Position numbers and translations under genes: made by a program. From contig JADFYU010000004.1 in assembly GCA_015232865.1 (NCBI GenBank), positions 1 through 64,000 of the forward strand: 64,000 nucleotides of DNA, written 5' to 3'. The notes beneath the pieces were generated by a model. The model made no database searches. It had not been told where the DNA came from and was given only the letters and a program-made list of their open reading frames with translations. Each line of letters starts with the position of its first letter. The stretch's first letter is position 1. Origin of the DNA: Magnetococcales bacterium (GTDB taxonomy: Bacteria; Pseudomonadota; Magnetococcia; Magnetococcales; UBA8363). This document shows, in pieces, positions 8,440 through 18,138 of this stretch.

Positions 8440-9744
8440 TTGAATAACAAACCGGTCCCGCCTTTGTTGCAGAGCATCGACCACTGTTCTAAGTGGCTGA
8501 ATGACAAAAAGCTCTTGCCAAAAGAGCCTCTAATCGATGCGCCTCCCACTCCAGAGTTCACGGTTGATGGCCGCCGTTTCATCTCCTTCTCTTCCAACAA
8601 TTATCTCGGTCTCAGCCGCCGCCCGGAAGTATTGGAAGTGGCTCAGAAAGCTTTGCAAAAATACACCATGGGCACCTGTGAATCGAGAAAACTGGGCGGA
8701 AACATCGCTCTACTCGAAACGTTGGAGTCTCGGATCGCTCAATTTAAAGGGGTCGAATCCGCCATGATTTTTGCCACGGGACTTCTGGCCAACGTGGCGG
8801 TCATCCCCGGCCTGATGGATGGGGAGTGGTACTGTCATCGCTTCTATGGCCGGCCTTGGAATGGGGAGGTCGGCACCATCTTTTCCGACGCACTCAACCA
8901 CCGTAGCATTCAAATGGGCATTCGACTATCCCATGGCCACTGTAAAAAATATCGACACAACGATATGGACCATCTGGAAACCCTGTTGGCCACCGATACG
9001 TCATCGAGAAAACTCATCGTCACGGACGGAGTTTTCAGCATGGATGGCGACCTGGCCCCCCTGGATGAAATGACCGCTTTGGCCGAACGATATCAGGCCT
9101 CAATCCTGGTGGACGACGCCCATGGCACAGGCATTTTTGGCCAGCATGGCCGGGGTGTGGCAGAACATTTCGGGGTAGAGGAGCAGATTTCGGTCCATAT
9201 GGGAACCCTGAGCAAATCCCTTGGTGCCATGGGCGGCTTTATCGCAACGAAACAATCGGTGATCGACTTTTTAAAATCCAGTGCCTCCGGTTATCGTTTC
9301 ACCTCCAGCCTTCCGGCTGAACAGGCGGCTGGAATTCTCTGCGCTCTGGATATCATGGAGAGCGAACCCCAACTTCGTCAGCAGTTGTGGAACAATGTCA
9401 AACGGTTATTGCTGGGTTTTCAAAGGATGGAGATTCCCCCGCCAAAACAGTGGTCCCCCATCATTCCTCTGATCCTTGGCAGCACCGAATCCGCCTATAA
9501 AGCAGAACAGATCTTACTGGCCAGGGGACTCTCCTGCATCGCCGTCACTCCACCTTTGGTTCAGAACAACGGTTCCCGGCTGCGCATTACCATCAATGCC
9601 ACCCATACGCCGGACCATATCGACCAACTGCTCTCCGGCTTAGCAGAAGTGATGGCGCAAGTGGGTGTTCCCGACAACAATGAGAGCCGACAAACCTGGT
9701 CTGCGTTCATGAAAAAAGCCCCTCCCTATCTTTCATTAATATAA
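8440..9744 (+). CDS. alpha-oxoamine synthase family PLP enzyme (BioF/KBL/SPT-like)
   Basis: Pyridoxal-phosphate enzyme of 434 residues in the family that condenses an amino acid with an acyl-CoA. Visible hallmarks are FSSNNYLGLS, the DDAHGTG cofactor motif and the lysine in GTLSKSLGAMGG that forms the Schiff base. It is about 50 residues longer than typical BioF. The extra length includes an N-terminal extension and an insert around DGEWYCHRFYGRPWNGE before the catalytic core. No biotin, threonine-catabolism or sphingolipid genes lie nearby, so the substrate is unassigned. The start is TTG with GGAG 12 bases upstream. Confidence 0.85.
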   Translation: MNNKPVPPLLQSIDHCSKWLNDKKLLPKEPLIDAPPTPEFTVDGRRFISFSSNNYLGLSRRPEVLEVAQKALQKYTMGTCESRKLGGNIALLETLESRIAQFKGVESAMIFATGLLANVAVIPGLMDGEWYCHRFYGRPWNGEVGTIFSDALNHRSIQMGIRLSHGHCKKYRHNDMDHLETLLATDTSSRKLIVTDGVFSMDGDLAPLDEMTALAERYQASILVDDAHGTGIFGQHGRGVAEHFGVEEQISVHMGTLSKSLGAMGGFIATKQSVIDFLKSSASGYRFTSSLPAEQAAGILCALDIMESEPQLRQQLWNNVKRLLLGFQRMEIPPPKQWSPIIPLILGSTESAYKAEQILLARGLSCIAVTPPLVQNNGSRLRITINATHTPDHIDQLLSGLAEVMAQVGVPDNNESRQTWSAFMKKAPPYLSLI

Positions 9745-9939
9745 TTTTATACGTGAGCGTTACATCAAACAAACCAATATCTTATACGACACAAACCGTT
9801 CCCATGGCCAACTCAGGCCTCCAAGAATCCGAAATATGTTCTTGCCTGACTGCTGCAATACTGATAGTGTTCGATCCTTACCTTTTACGGCTGAAAAACG
9901 CAATCTAGCGTTGAAGTGCAATCCTTGGAATTTCGGTTG

Positions 9940-10500
9940 ATGGCAAGACATCTAATCATTATGCGACATGCAAAATCGGCTTGGGATACGGATGCGATCA
10001 CCGATTTTGAACGACCTTTGGCCAAGCGCGGTAAGATTGACGCGCCTCGGATGGGTCAGTGGTTATTGGATCAAAGCATGGTTCCAGACTACATTGTCAG
10101 CTCACCGGCCCAACGGGCCAAAGAGACCACATTAAAAATCTGCAAAGCCATGAACATCAAAAAATCCAACATCAACTGGGACCCTCGGGTCTATGGTGCG
10201 GGAACTGAAGATCTTCTCGAAATTCTCTCTGAAATCCCCTCAAAAAACAACAGCGTCATGCTGGTAGGACATAATCCTGGCCTCGAATTTCTAGCCTCCT
10301 ATCTGACCCAACAGGTCGAAGAGTTGGAGGATGAGAGTCAGGATATGGAAGAGACATTGGAGTCCAATCTTTTTCTCATCAAAACCGCTACGGTAGTCTC
10401 TCTTAAAATGCCGGACGACTGGAAATCCCTGAAATCGGGATCGGCCAGCATTGTTACTATCCAACACCCCCGTGACCTGGCTCCTGACCCAGACGAATAA
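9940..10500 (+). CDS. SixA-like histidine phosphatase
   Basis: Histidine phosphatase superfamily protein of 186 residues. The catalytic RHAKS motif comes directly after the N-terminus (LIIMRHAKSAWD), and the second half carries the VGHNPGLE motif with the second catalytic histidine. SixA members dephosphorylate phosphohistidine on signalling or phosphotransfer proteins; small relatives act on other phosphoesters. ATG 9940 is preferred over an in-frame GTG at 9916 because it places RHAKS at the usual distance. An acidic insert (EELEDESQDMEE) follows VGHNPG and is unusual. The M20 peptidase follows closely. Confidence 0.85.
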   Translation: MARHLIIMRHAKSAWDTDAITDFERPLAKRGKIDAPRMGQWLLDQSMVPDYIVSSPAQRAKETTLKICKAMNIKKSNINWDPRVYGAGTEDLLEILSEIPSKNNSVMLVGHNPGLEFLASYLTQQVEELEDESQDMEETLESNLFLIKTATVVSLKMPDDWKSLKSGSASIVTIQHPRDLAPDPDE

Positions 10501-10522
10501 CACCGGAAAAGCCAGCAGCCCT

Positions 10523-11884
10523 ATGGACGAGATTTTTTACTACCTCAACAACCACCACTTTCAATGTCTCGCAGACCTGACCGATTACCTGAAGATCCCC
10601 TCCATTTCCAGTGATCCGACCCAAAAAGAGAGTTTGGTCTCTTGTGCGGAATATACCGCTCACCTGTTGAGAGAAGCGGGATTGGAATCGGTAGAGATCC
10701 ACCCGACAGCCGGACACCCCATTGTCACGGGAAGTTGGCGAAAAGCGGAAAACCGACCGACCGTGATTATCTACGGCCACTATGACGTACAACCGGTCGA
10801 TCCACTGCCACTCTGGACAGAGCCGCCTTTTTCACCCTATATCCGACACGATCGGATGTTTGCCCGCGGTTCGGCGGATGACAAAGGGCAAATTTTCATG
10901 CATATCCAGGCGGTCAAAGCCATTTTGGCCACCAAAGAGGCTCTTCCGGTCAACGTCTGTTTTGTCATTGAGGGCGAGGAGGAGTTTGGCAGCGCCAATC
11001 TTCCCGAATTTCTAAAGCAGCACGCCTCGGAGCTTCAGGGAGATGTCGCCCTGGTTTCCGACTCCTCCATGTGGGCAGAGGGTGTTCCAGCCATCACGAC
11101 CTCTCTGCGTGGATTGCTTTTTTTGGAGCTGACCCTGACCGGACCGAACCGCGATCTTCATTCGGGCACTTTTGGCGGTGCCATTGCCAACCCGTTGGAA
11201 ATTTTATCTCGAATGTTGGCCTCCATCAAAAATGATCAAGGCCATATTTTAATTCCCGGATTCTATGACCAGGTTCAACCTCCCAATTTGGCACTGCGCC
11301 ACCTCCACAAGACCCTCCCCTTTGACGAAAAACGCTATCTGGAATCAGTCGGCTTGAAAGCCGGATGGGGAGAACATGGCTATTCCACGTTGGAGCGGCT
11401 TTGGCTGCGACCCACCTTCGAAATCAACGGAATCTGGGGTGGCTTCATGGGACCAGGGTCGAAAACCGTCATTCCATCCCAGGCCCACGCCAAACTTTCC
11501 ATGCGACTGGTCGATGGACAGGAGCCGGATGAGATTGAATCTAGGGTGCGGGACTTTTTTCAATCCATTCAGCCTGATGGTGTCACCTTGACCGTGGATC
11601 GAGTGCCCGGCGGCGGACGAGGAATCTCCATCCCCCACAATCTGCCCGCACTGGTTGCGGCAAAACGGGCTTTGGAAGAGTCTTTTGAACACCCCCCTCT
11701 ACTGGTTGGAGAAGGAGCAACCATCCCCGTTGTGGCAGACTTTGAACGCTATCTAAACCTGCCTACCCTGCTGATCGGATTTGCCCTGCCGGATGCTTGC
11801 CCTCACTCGCCCAATGAGAACCTGCATCTTCCAACGTTTCATACCGGCACCCAAAGTCTGGTCCGACTGCTTCACTACTTATAA
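10523..11884 (+). CDS. M20 family metallopeptidase (dipeptidase type)
   Basis: Cytoplasmic zinc exopeptidase of about 453 residues. The metal-binding and catalytic motifs are visible: GHYDVQPVDP, then ADDKGQ, then EGEEEFGS, a dimerisation-domain histidine in DLHSGTFGG, and a C-terminal HSPNENL segment. This set matches the M20A dipeptidase group that trims small peptides. Start chosen at the ATG giving MDEIFYYLNN; an upstream in-frame ATG at 10451 would overlap the preceding gene by 50 bases. The physiological substrate is not predictable. Confidence 0.88.
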   Translation: MDEIFYYLNNHHFQCLADLTDYLKIPSISSDPTQKESLVSCAEYTAHLLREAGLESVEIHPTAGHPIVTGSWRKAENRPTVIIYGHYDVQPVDPLPLWTEPPFSPYIRHDRMFARGSADDKGQIFMHIQAVKAILATKEALPVNVCFVIEGEEEFGSANLPEFLKQHASELQGDVALVSDSSMWAEGVPAITTSLRGLLFLELTLTGPNRDLHSGTFGGAIANPLEILSRMLASIKNDQGHILIPGFYDQVQPPNLALRHLHKTLPFDEKRYLESVGLKAGWGEHGYSTLERLWLRPTFEINGIWGGFMGPGSKTVIPSQAHAKLSMRLVDGQEPDEIESRVRDFFQSIQPDGVTLTVDRVPGGGRGISIPHNLPALVAAKRALEESFEHPPLLVGEGATIPVVADFERYLNLPTLLIGFALPDACPHSPNENLHLPTFHTGTQSLVRLLHYL

Positions 11885-12161
11885 TCATATCTTCCGATGT
11901 AAGTTTGGTTGATCACCATTTCTGACGATTGGCAACAATATTTTTCGGGTAGAGAAAGGGAATCGCCCAAACCTTGGTAGAGGCACAAAAAATGCGAAAA
12001 ATCAAAGTTTTCATCAATGCCGACCCACAGGCATTTGTTTTTCAATCCCTACTGATCGGGGCGTTGGGATCGCTCAAAGCCGGGAGCTGTTTGACATGGC
12101 CGGTAAGCTGTCTCTGGATCACATTGAATCATTTCGGGCCGAGCCTTGGGAGCGTCCATTC

Positions 12162-14447
12162 ATGAAAGAGTTGTTTTTCAACCAGGTCATTCGCTGGCGA
12201 TGGCTGGTCTTGCTGATTATTATTCCGTTGGTGATTTTCATGGCCAGCGGGGCAAAATTATTAAGGTTTGAAACCGATTATCGGATTTTTTTCTCCGCTG
12301 ACAATCCTCAAATGCTGGCCTTTGACAATCTGCAAAACACCTACACCAAAAACGACAATGTCCTGTTTGTTCTCGCTCCGAAGGATGGGAAGATTTTTAC
12401 GCCGGAAATGCTGCGTATCATCAAGGATCTAACCAAAGAGTCCTGGCAGGTTCCCTTCTCCATTCGGGTAGACTCTCTAACCAATTATCAACACACCCAG
12501 GCTGAAGGAGACGATCTGCTGGTCGCCGATCTGGTGGAAGACCCGGAATCCTTGACCCAATCCGATATGGAAAGAATCAAACAGGTGGCGATCAACGAAC
12601 CCATGTTGATCAACCGTCTGATTCCAGCCGCAGCGGATGTCACCGGTGTCAACGTCACCATCCAGCTACCGGGTATCGACCAAGCCAAAGAGGTGCCGGA
12701 GGTGGCCGGTTTTGTTCAAAAAATGGCCAGAGATCTTCGCCTGAAACACCCGGATGTCGAGGTTTATCTGACCGGCATCACCATGATGAACAACGCTTTC
12801 CCGACTGCCGCACAGCACGACATGTCAACCCTGGTTCCGTTCATGTTCCTGGTGGTCATTCTGACCCTGGGATTCATGTTGCGCTCTATTTCAGCAACCA
12901 TCGCCACGGTGGTGATCATTCTGATGACCGTGGCCACCACCATGGGCTTGACCGGTTGGCTGGGCATTCCCCTGACCGGCCCCTCTTCATCGGCTCCCAC
13001 CATCATCTTGACCATGGCCGTGGCCGATTGTGTGCACATCCTCATCACCTTTCTCTATTTTTTACGCCATAACGGTGGAACCGACAAACGCCAAGCCATG
13101 CAGGAGAGCTTGAGAATCAATCTGCACCCGGTTTTCTTGACCTCACTGACGACGGCCATCGGTTTTTTAAGTATGAATTTCGGCGAAGTACCTCCGTTTC
13201 GGGATTTGGGCAACATGGTGGCCATGGGGGTTGGCGTCGCCTTTATCCTCTCCATTACGCTGCTTCCGGCCCTGATGATGGTTTTGCCGGTTCAGGTCAA
13301 ACCGGAAAACAGTCGTACCGGTCAGGCCATGGATCGATTTGGTGCGTTCGTCATTCGGAAGCACAACCAACTGACCTGGGGCATGCTGACCGTGGTCATT
13401 CTCCTTTCAGCCTTTATTCCCAACAACGAACTCAACGATGAATTTGTTAAATATTTTAGTAAAAACATACACTTTAGAGTTGCATCGGACTTTTCAAACG
13501 AACGACTGACCGGAATCTACAACATTGACTATTCTCTGGATTCCGGGATGGAGAGCGGGGTATCGAATCCTGATTTTTTGCACCATGTCGAACGGTTCGC
13601 CCAGTGGTATCGCTCACAACCGGAGGTCATCCATGTCAGCTCCATCACCGATATCTTCAAACGGTTGAACAAAAACATGCACGGGGACGACCCCAACTGG
13701 TACACCCTGCCCAACCAACAGGATCTGGCGGCTCAATACCTTCTGCTCTATGAAATGTCCCTGCCCTATGGCCTGGACCTCAACAACCAGATCAACCTGG
13801 ACAAATCGGCGACCCGGTTTGTCGTCACCATGAAAAATCTCTCTTCCAACGAGGTGATCGCCATCGCCGAGCGGGCCAAAAAATGGCAGGTGGAAAATCT
13901 TCCGTCATCCATGCAGGTGGACGGTTCCAGCCCGACGGTGATGTTTGCCCACATCGGCAATCGTAATATCAAAAGCATGATACTTGGAACCCTGACGGCA
14001 TTAATCCTGATCTCCATCATCATGATGGTCTCGCTACGCTCCATAAAAATCGGCCTGATCAGCCTGATCCCAAACCTGGTTCCCATGGCCATGGCTTTTG
14101 GATTATGGGGCATGCTGGTCGGTGAAGTCGGCCTGGCACTCTCCATCGTGACCGGCATGACTCTTGGTATTGTTGTCGATGATTCCGTCCATTTTCTCAG
14201 TAAATATCTCCGGGCACGCCGCGAAAAAGGCAGTTCTCCCCAAGAGGCTGTTCAATACGCTTTTTCGACGGTCGGGACGGCATTATGGGTCACTTCGGCG
14301 GTATTGGTTTGCGGATTTTTTGTCCTGACCTTTTCTGACTTCCGCTTAAACTCCGGAATGGGATTGTTAACCGCCATCACCATCGCCTTTGCCTTGATCG
14401 CTGATTTTCTGCTGTTGCCATCCATTCTCATGAAACTGGAGAAATAA
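12162..14447 (+). CDS. MMPL/RND-superfamily transporter (HpnN-like)
   Basis: Inner-membrane protein of about 761 residues with two repeats. Each repeat has one membrane helix, a large periplasmic domain and a five-helix bundle. First bundle: about residues 215-385; second: about 600-755, both with the SVVDDS-like GIVVDDSVHF or MAVADCVHI segment. Relatives move lipids or hopanoids to the outer membrane. The start at 12162 has GGGAG upstream and matches the family N-terminus; ATG 12096 would add 22 residues. It heads an operon with a LolA-like protein and an outer-membrane protein, which together suggest an envelope lipid or lipoprotein transport route. Confidence 0.88.
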   Translation: MKELFFNQVIRWRWLVLLIIIPLVIFMASGAKLLRFETDYRIFFSADNPQMLAFDNLQNTYTKNDNVLFVLAPKDGKIFTPEMLRIIKDLTKESWQVPFSIRVDSLTNYQHTQAEGDDLLVADLVEDPESLTQSDMERIKQVAINEPMLINRLIPAAADVTGVNVTIQLPGIDQAKEVPEVAGFVQKMARDLRLKHPDVEVYLTGITMMNNAFPTAAQHDMSTLVPFMFLVVILTLGFMLRSISATIATVVIILMTVATTMGLTGWLGIPLTGPSSSAPTIILTMAVADCVHILITFLYFLRHNGGTDKRQAMQESLRINLHPVFLTSLTTAIGFLSMNFGEVPPFRDLGNMVAMGVGVAFILSITLLPALMMVLPVQVKPENSRTGQAMDRFGAFVIRKHNQLTWGMLTVVILLSAFIPNNELNDEFVKYFSKNIHFRVASDFSNERLTGIYNIDYSLDSGMESGVSNPDFLHHVERFAQWYRSQPEVIHVSSITDIFKRLNKNMHGDDPNWYTLPNQQDLAAQYLLLYEMSLPYGLDLNNQINLDKSATRFVVTMKNLSSNEVIAIAERAKKWQVENLPSSMQVDGSSPTVMFAHIGNRNIKSMILGTLTALILISIIMMVSLRSIKIGLISLIPNLVPMAMAFGLWGMLVGEVGLALSIVTGMTLGIVVDDSVHFLSKYLRARREKGSSPQEAVQYAFSTVGTALWVTSAVLVCGFFVLTFSDFRLNSGMGLLTAITIAFALIADFLLLPSILMKLEK

Positions 14448-14449
14448 TC

Positions 14450-15238
14450 ATGAAATTTTATTCTCGAATATTTTTGGCTACCCTTTTGATGCTTCTACCC
14501 ATCACCGGCTACAGTGAAACCCCGGCGGAAAAAGGCCTTGCCATCGCCAAAGAGGTGGATCGGAGAGATGAAGGGTTTGGCGACTCGACCGCTAAAATGA
14601 CCATGACCCTGGTCAATAAGGCCGGAGACGAAAGCTATCGTTATATCCGATTTAAAACCCTGGAAGTGCCGGGGGACGGAGATAAGAGCCTTTCCATATT
14701 TGACCAACCAGCCGACATCAAAGGCACGGCCATGCTCACCTTCTCTCATCCGATCGACCCGGATGATCAATGGATGTATCTGCCAGCCCTCAAACGGGTC
14801 AAGCGGATCTCATCCCGGAACAAGTCCGGCCCCTTTATGGGGAGTGAATTTGCCTTTGAAGATCTCGGCTCCCAGGAAATCGAAAAATACACCTATCTAT
14901 GGATCAAGGACGAAACCTATAATGGTCTGGACTGTTTTGTCATCGAGCGTCGTCCCGCCTACGAGTATTCCGGCTATACCCGACAGATGGTTTGGATTGA
15001 CAAAGAGGCGTATCGGGTGCAAAAAGCCGACTATTACGACCGTAAAAACGCCCTATTGAAAACCCAGACATTCTCGGGTTACAACCAATATCTCAATCAG
15101 TATTGGCGGCCCGATCAGATGGACATGCAAAACCACCAAACCGGTAAAAGCACCCGGTTGATATGGGAGAACTACAGCTTCCGTGTTGGCCTGGAGGAGA
15201 ATGACTTTAACCAAAACAGCTTGAAAAGAGCCAGATGA
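14450..15238 (+). CDS. outer-membrane lipoprotein-sorting (LolA-like) protein
   Basis: Exported protein of 262 residues with signal peptide (MKFYSRIFLATLLMLLPITG, cleavage near YSE). The mature region carries features typical of the family: DQWMYLPALKRVKRIS, GSEFAFEDL, and a C-terminal ENYSFRVGLEENDF. These proteins form a half-open beta-barrel with a hydrophobic cavity and are routinely encoded beside MMPL-type transporters. The start lies two bases after the transporter stop and the end overlaps the next start by four bases (ATGA), so the three genes are translationally linked. It is a paralogue of the gene at 5144-5899. Confidence 0.88.
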   Translation: MKFYSRIFLATLLMLLPITGYSETPAEKGLAIAKEVDRRDEGFGDSTAKMTMTLVNKAGDESYRYIRFKTLEVPGDGDKSLSIFDQPADIKGTAMLTFSHPIDPDDQWMYLPALKRVKRISSRNKSGPFMGSEFAFEDLGSQEIEKYTYLWIKDETYNGLDCFVIERRPAYEYSGYTRQMVWIDKEAYRVQKADYYDRKNALLKTQTFSGYNQYLNQYWRPDQMDMQNHQTGKSTRLIWENYSFRVGLEENDFNQNSLKRAR

Positions 15239-16440
15239 CCTCTTTTAAACTCTCATTATTTCTTCTCCTTCTGCCTCTGCTGCTGACTCCGGGACTGGTT
15301 CTGGCCGAAAGCGGTCGATGGAGTGGCTACGTCGGCGTGGAATCCCGACTGTTCCCGGAGCAGGCCGCCGACAATCAACAGCGCTCTGGCGGGCTCTCCC
15401 TGGCCATCCAGCCGGAATATTACAAGCAGTGGGACAAGGGGGATCAATTCCTGGCTTTTGTGCCCTTTCTTCGCCTGGATGCCATGGACCCGGAACGGAC
15501 CCATGCCGACATTCGCGAGTTGACCTGGGTGATGGTGGGAAGCGATTGGGAAATTCGCACAGGCATTCGAAAGCTCTTTTGGGGTGTAACCGAGTCACAA
15601 CATCTGGTTGACGTCATCAATCAGACCGACGGAATCGAGAGTATCGACGGAGAAAAAAAGTTAGGACAGCCCATGATCAACCTCTCCCTGATTCGAGATT
15701 ATGGCACCTTCGACCTGTTTCTTCTCCCCTATTTCAGAGAACGCACCTTTGCCGGAAACCATGGCCGACTGCGAACCATACCTCGCGTCGAGGACGATTT
15801 GGCCAGTTATGAATCCAGTGCCAAGGAGCATCACCTGGATTGGGCCGCCCGTTGGTATCACAGCCTGGGAGATTGGGATCTCGGGCTTTCCCACTTTTAT
15901 GGAACCAGCCGGTCCCCCACCTATAACCTGGGAGTGGATGGCAGCGGCCAGACCGTATTGACTCCCTACTACGCCTTGATGGAACAAACCGGAATCGATA
16001 TTCAGTCAACCAAGGATGCCTGGCTCTGGAAACTCGAAGCCATCTCTCAACGCAGCCAGGCTGACCGTCATACCGCTTTAACCGGCGGCTTTGAGTACAC
16101 CTTTGTCGGGGTGATGGATTCCGATGCCGATCTCGGATTGATTAGTGAATATCTCTTCGATGATCGGGGAGAACAGGCTCCCACTCCCCTGGAGAGTGAT
16201 CTCATGGTCGGAGTTCGACTGGTCTTGAACGATGTTGACAGTACCGACCTGCTCGTCGGTGGCATTGTCGATCTAAACCAACAGAATGTCATGGTCACCA
16301 TGGAAGGCTCCCGTCGGGTCATGGACAATTGGAAACTTTCCATTGAAGGGCGACTCTTTGCCGCCCCGCCCATAGCCGATCCGCTCTACTCCATGCGGCG
16401 AGATAGTTTTGTAAAGTTGGAACTGATCCGATATTTCTAG
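15235..16440 (+). CDS. predicted outer-membrane beta-barrel protein
   Basis: Exported protein of 401 residues with a leucine-rich signal peptide (first 25 residues, ending LAES). The mature part alternates polar and aromatic residues as beta-barrel strands do, and the final residue is phenylalanine (ELIRYF), the recognition signature for the Bam complex. It is the third gene of the MMPL operon, starting inside the stop of the second. I infer that it is the outer-membrane part of the same lipid-handling pathway. The specific family could not be assigned. Confidence 0.8.
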   Translation: MTSFKLSLFLLLLPLLLTPGLVLAESGRWSGYVGVESRLFPEQAADNQQRSGGLSLAIQPEYYKQWDKGDQFLAFVPFLRLDAMDPERTHADIRELTWVMVGSDWEIRTGIRKLFWGVTESQHLVDVINQTDGIESIDGEKKLGQPMINLSLIRDYGTFDLFLLPYFRERTFAGNHGRLRTIPRVEDDLASYESSAKEHHLDWAARWYHSLGDWDLGLSHFYGTSRSPTYNLGVDGSGQTVLTPYYALMEQTGIDIQSTKDAWLWKLEAISQRSQADRHTALTGGFEYTFVGVMDSDADLGLISEYLFDDRGEQAPTPLESDLMVGVRLVLNDVDSTDLLVGGIVDLNQQNVMVTMEGSRRVMDNWKLSIEGRLFAAPPIADPLYSMRRDSFVKLELIRYF

Positions 16441-16525
16441 TCAGCGGCAATGGCCTTCAGACCCCGGACGATTTTGGAAAAAAAACAGGAAATCCGGTCG
16501 ATTCCCACTCGAACCCAAGCGTCCC

Positions 16526-17380
16526 TCATTTTTTGACAAAGACGGTCTGAATACTCGGAGTGATCGCTCCCACGGGAATTTTAAACGGTTTTAGAATCAA
16601 GGCCGCCCATTTTAAAACCCGATATCGCCAATTGTTCTCACCAAATCTGTTTTTCTTCACACCGAGATAAATCTGATTGTCCGTCACCACGTCCAGATTG
16701 TAGAACCCAGGTAATTCTCGTCTGATTCTTGAATAAGAAATGCCCACCTGATCAGAGCCATAGAGGAATTTGAAAAGGGGCAGAAGCCGGGTTGGTATGT
16801 AGTTGATCCCCCATTTTTTTGAGTGAACCTCAATGGGAGAGAGTCGATTGGAGGTGCCAAAAATCAACAACCGACCGCCAGGCTTCAAAAGACGACTGAT
16901 CTCTGTCAAAACCAACTTCAGGTTATCTTTTTCGACATATTCAAGAACACTATTGCAGGAGATATAATCAAAATAGCCGTCTGACCAGGGCAGATGCCAA
17001 CTGTGCCGGGTAGATAAAAACTCAATTTCCTGGTTGTGGCATTGGGCATTCTTACGAGCGATTTCAACCATTTTATCATTAACATCCACCCCCCAAACCT
17101 GAGCACCCGCTTGACTTAAAACAATCGCCGTCGCACCGACGTTACAGCCGAACTCAAGAATTTTTTTATGGGTAACCGGACCATAAGCACTGTAGAGCGG
17201 CCACTCATTTTCCAGCACATATTGCACATAATGGACAATCCAGGGATCTTCCCGATCGAAGCCAAGATCAGCAACAAACTGCTTGAATTGCTCGAATAAT
17301 ACAGGATTTGGTTTGATGTAAAGAGGTTCAAAAGGGCGGAATATCTCGTCCAGGTCCGAGGGCTTCATAAGCAAATCCAT
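16526..17380 (-). CDS. class I SAM-dependent methyltransferase
   Basis: A 284-residue Rossmann methyltransferase. Motif I reads LEFGCNVGATAIVLSQAG, the acidic residue ending strand 2 is in VWGVDVND, and motif III-IV follows in ISCNSVLEYVEKD and LLKPGGRLLIFG. The C-terminal third is basic with a hydrophobic stretch, which may contact lipid or glycan. The methyl acceptor is not apparent. It lies upstream of nothing obvious on its strand and converges with the outer-membrane protein gene. Confidence 0.85.
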   Translation of the reverse strand: MDLLMKPSDLDEIFRPFEPLYIKPNPVLFEQFKQFVADLGFDREDPWIVHYVQYVLENEWPLYSAYGPVTHKKILEFGCNVGATAIVLSQAGAQVWGVDVNDKMVEIARKNAQCHNQEIEFLSTRHSWHLPWSDGYFDYISCNSVLEYVEKDNLKLVLTEISRLLKPGGRLLIFGTSNRLSPIEVHSKKWGINYIPTRLLPLFKFLYGSDQVGISYSRIRRELPGFYNLDVVTDNQIYLGVKKNRFGENNWRYRVLKWAALILKPFKIPVGAITPSIQTVFVKK

Positions 17381-17411
17381 TCAGTCGATAAATTCAGTTC
17401 GGCAGATGGTC

Positions 17412-17843
17412 TCAATCGTGATCCATCTCACCGATAAAATGGGCGATTATTTCTCGATTATGGCTTTGGACGCGATGTTCGAACAGATAAATTCCCTGCC
17501 AGGTTCCCAGTACCATCCGACCGCCATCAACAGGAATAGACAGGGAGACATCCGTTAGCGCCCCCTTGATATGGGCAGGCATATCATCAACCCCCTCCAT
17601 GGTGTGGCGATAGAGGGCGGAGTTTTCAGGAACCAAACTCTTGAAAAATTGCAGCAGATCACTCTGCACATCCGAATCGGCATTCTCTTGTATGGTAAGA
17701 CTGGCGGAGGTGTGGCGACAAAAAAGAGTCAGCAAGCCCATGGAAGCTCCGCACGCTGTCAACCAACGACTGAATTCAGGGGTAACCTCGTATAAACCCT
17801 GACCACGGGTAGCTATGGAAAACCTTTTTTGGATCTGTTTCAT
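17412..17843 (-). CDS. YjbQ family (UPF0047) protein
   Basis: A 143-residue protein of the YjbQ/UPF0047 family, reported to have weak thiamine-phosphate synthase activity and forming a trimer. The family motifs HTSASLTIQENAD, HTMEGVDDMPAHIK and GTWQGIYLFEHR are complete, including the conserved histidines. The ATG at 17843 is chosen because it gives the family's usual start (KQIQKRFSI). It has no ribosome-binding site of its own but begins four bases after the stop of a 69-codon frame, so translation is probably coupled. Confidence 0.9.
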   Translation of the reverse strand: MKQIQKRFSIATRGQGLYEVTPEFSRWLTACGASMGLLTLFCRHTSASLTIQENADSDVQSDLLQFFKSLVPENSALYRHTMEGVDDMPAHIKGALTDVSLSIPVDGGRMVLGTWQGIYLFEHRVQSHNREIIAHFIGEMDHD

Positions 17844-17847
17844 CGAT

Positions 17848-18057
17848 TCAAGGTTTGACAGCTCTGTCAGGAATCCCACAAACGCCCTCACCTTGAAGTT
17901 GGCGTTCTACCTGACCCAAAATCTTCTCAAACAGATCACATTCCGTCTCCGGCCCACCTCTATTTTTAAAGTTTTCTGAAGTTTTATATGAACTTACAAC
18001 CCTGTCGGATGGATTTAAAAGTGAAAGTGTTGCAATAGCTGCGGCGGGGTTCAACAT
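17848..18057 (-). CDS. hypothetical 69-residue protein upstream of yjbQ
   Basis: Small frame beginning MLNPAAAIATLSLLNP. It is supported by an AGGAG ribosome-binding site seven bases before the ATG and by the four-base gap to the yjbQ start. No recognised domain. It may be a real small protein or a leader frame whose job is to deliver ribosomes to yjbQ. Confidence 0.5.
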   Translation of the reverse strand: MLNPAAAIATLSLLNPSDRVVSSYKTSENFKNRGGPETECDLFEKILGQVERQLQGEGVCGIPDRAVKP

Positions 18058-18138
18058 CAGAAGACTCCTATAACAAAATCATTACAGGACTCTTCTGAGC
18101 ATCAAACGGGCCAAACCTAAACTGAGCGGACCTCAGCT

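Noticed and set aside
11974..12165. Open frame of 63 codons before the MMPL gene
   Set aside because: It ends inside the MMPL start region, lacks similarity, and its second half is tryptophan- and cysteine-rich like a shadow. A frameshifted small gene remains possible.
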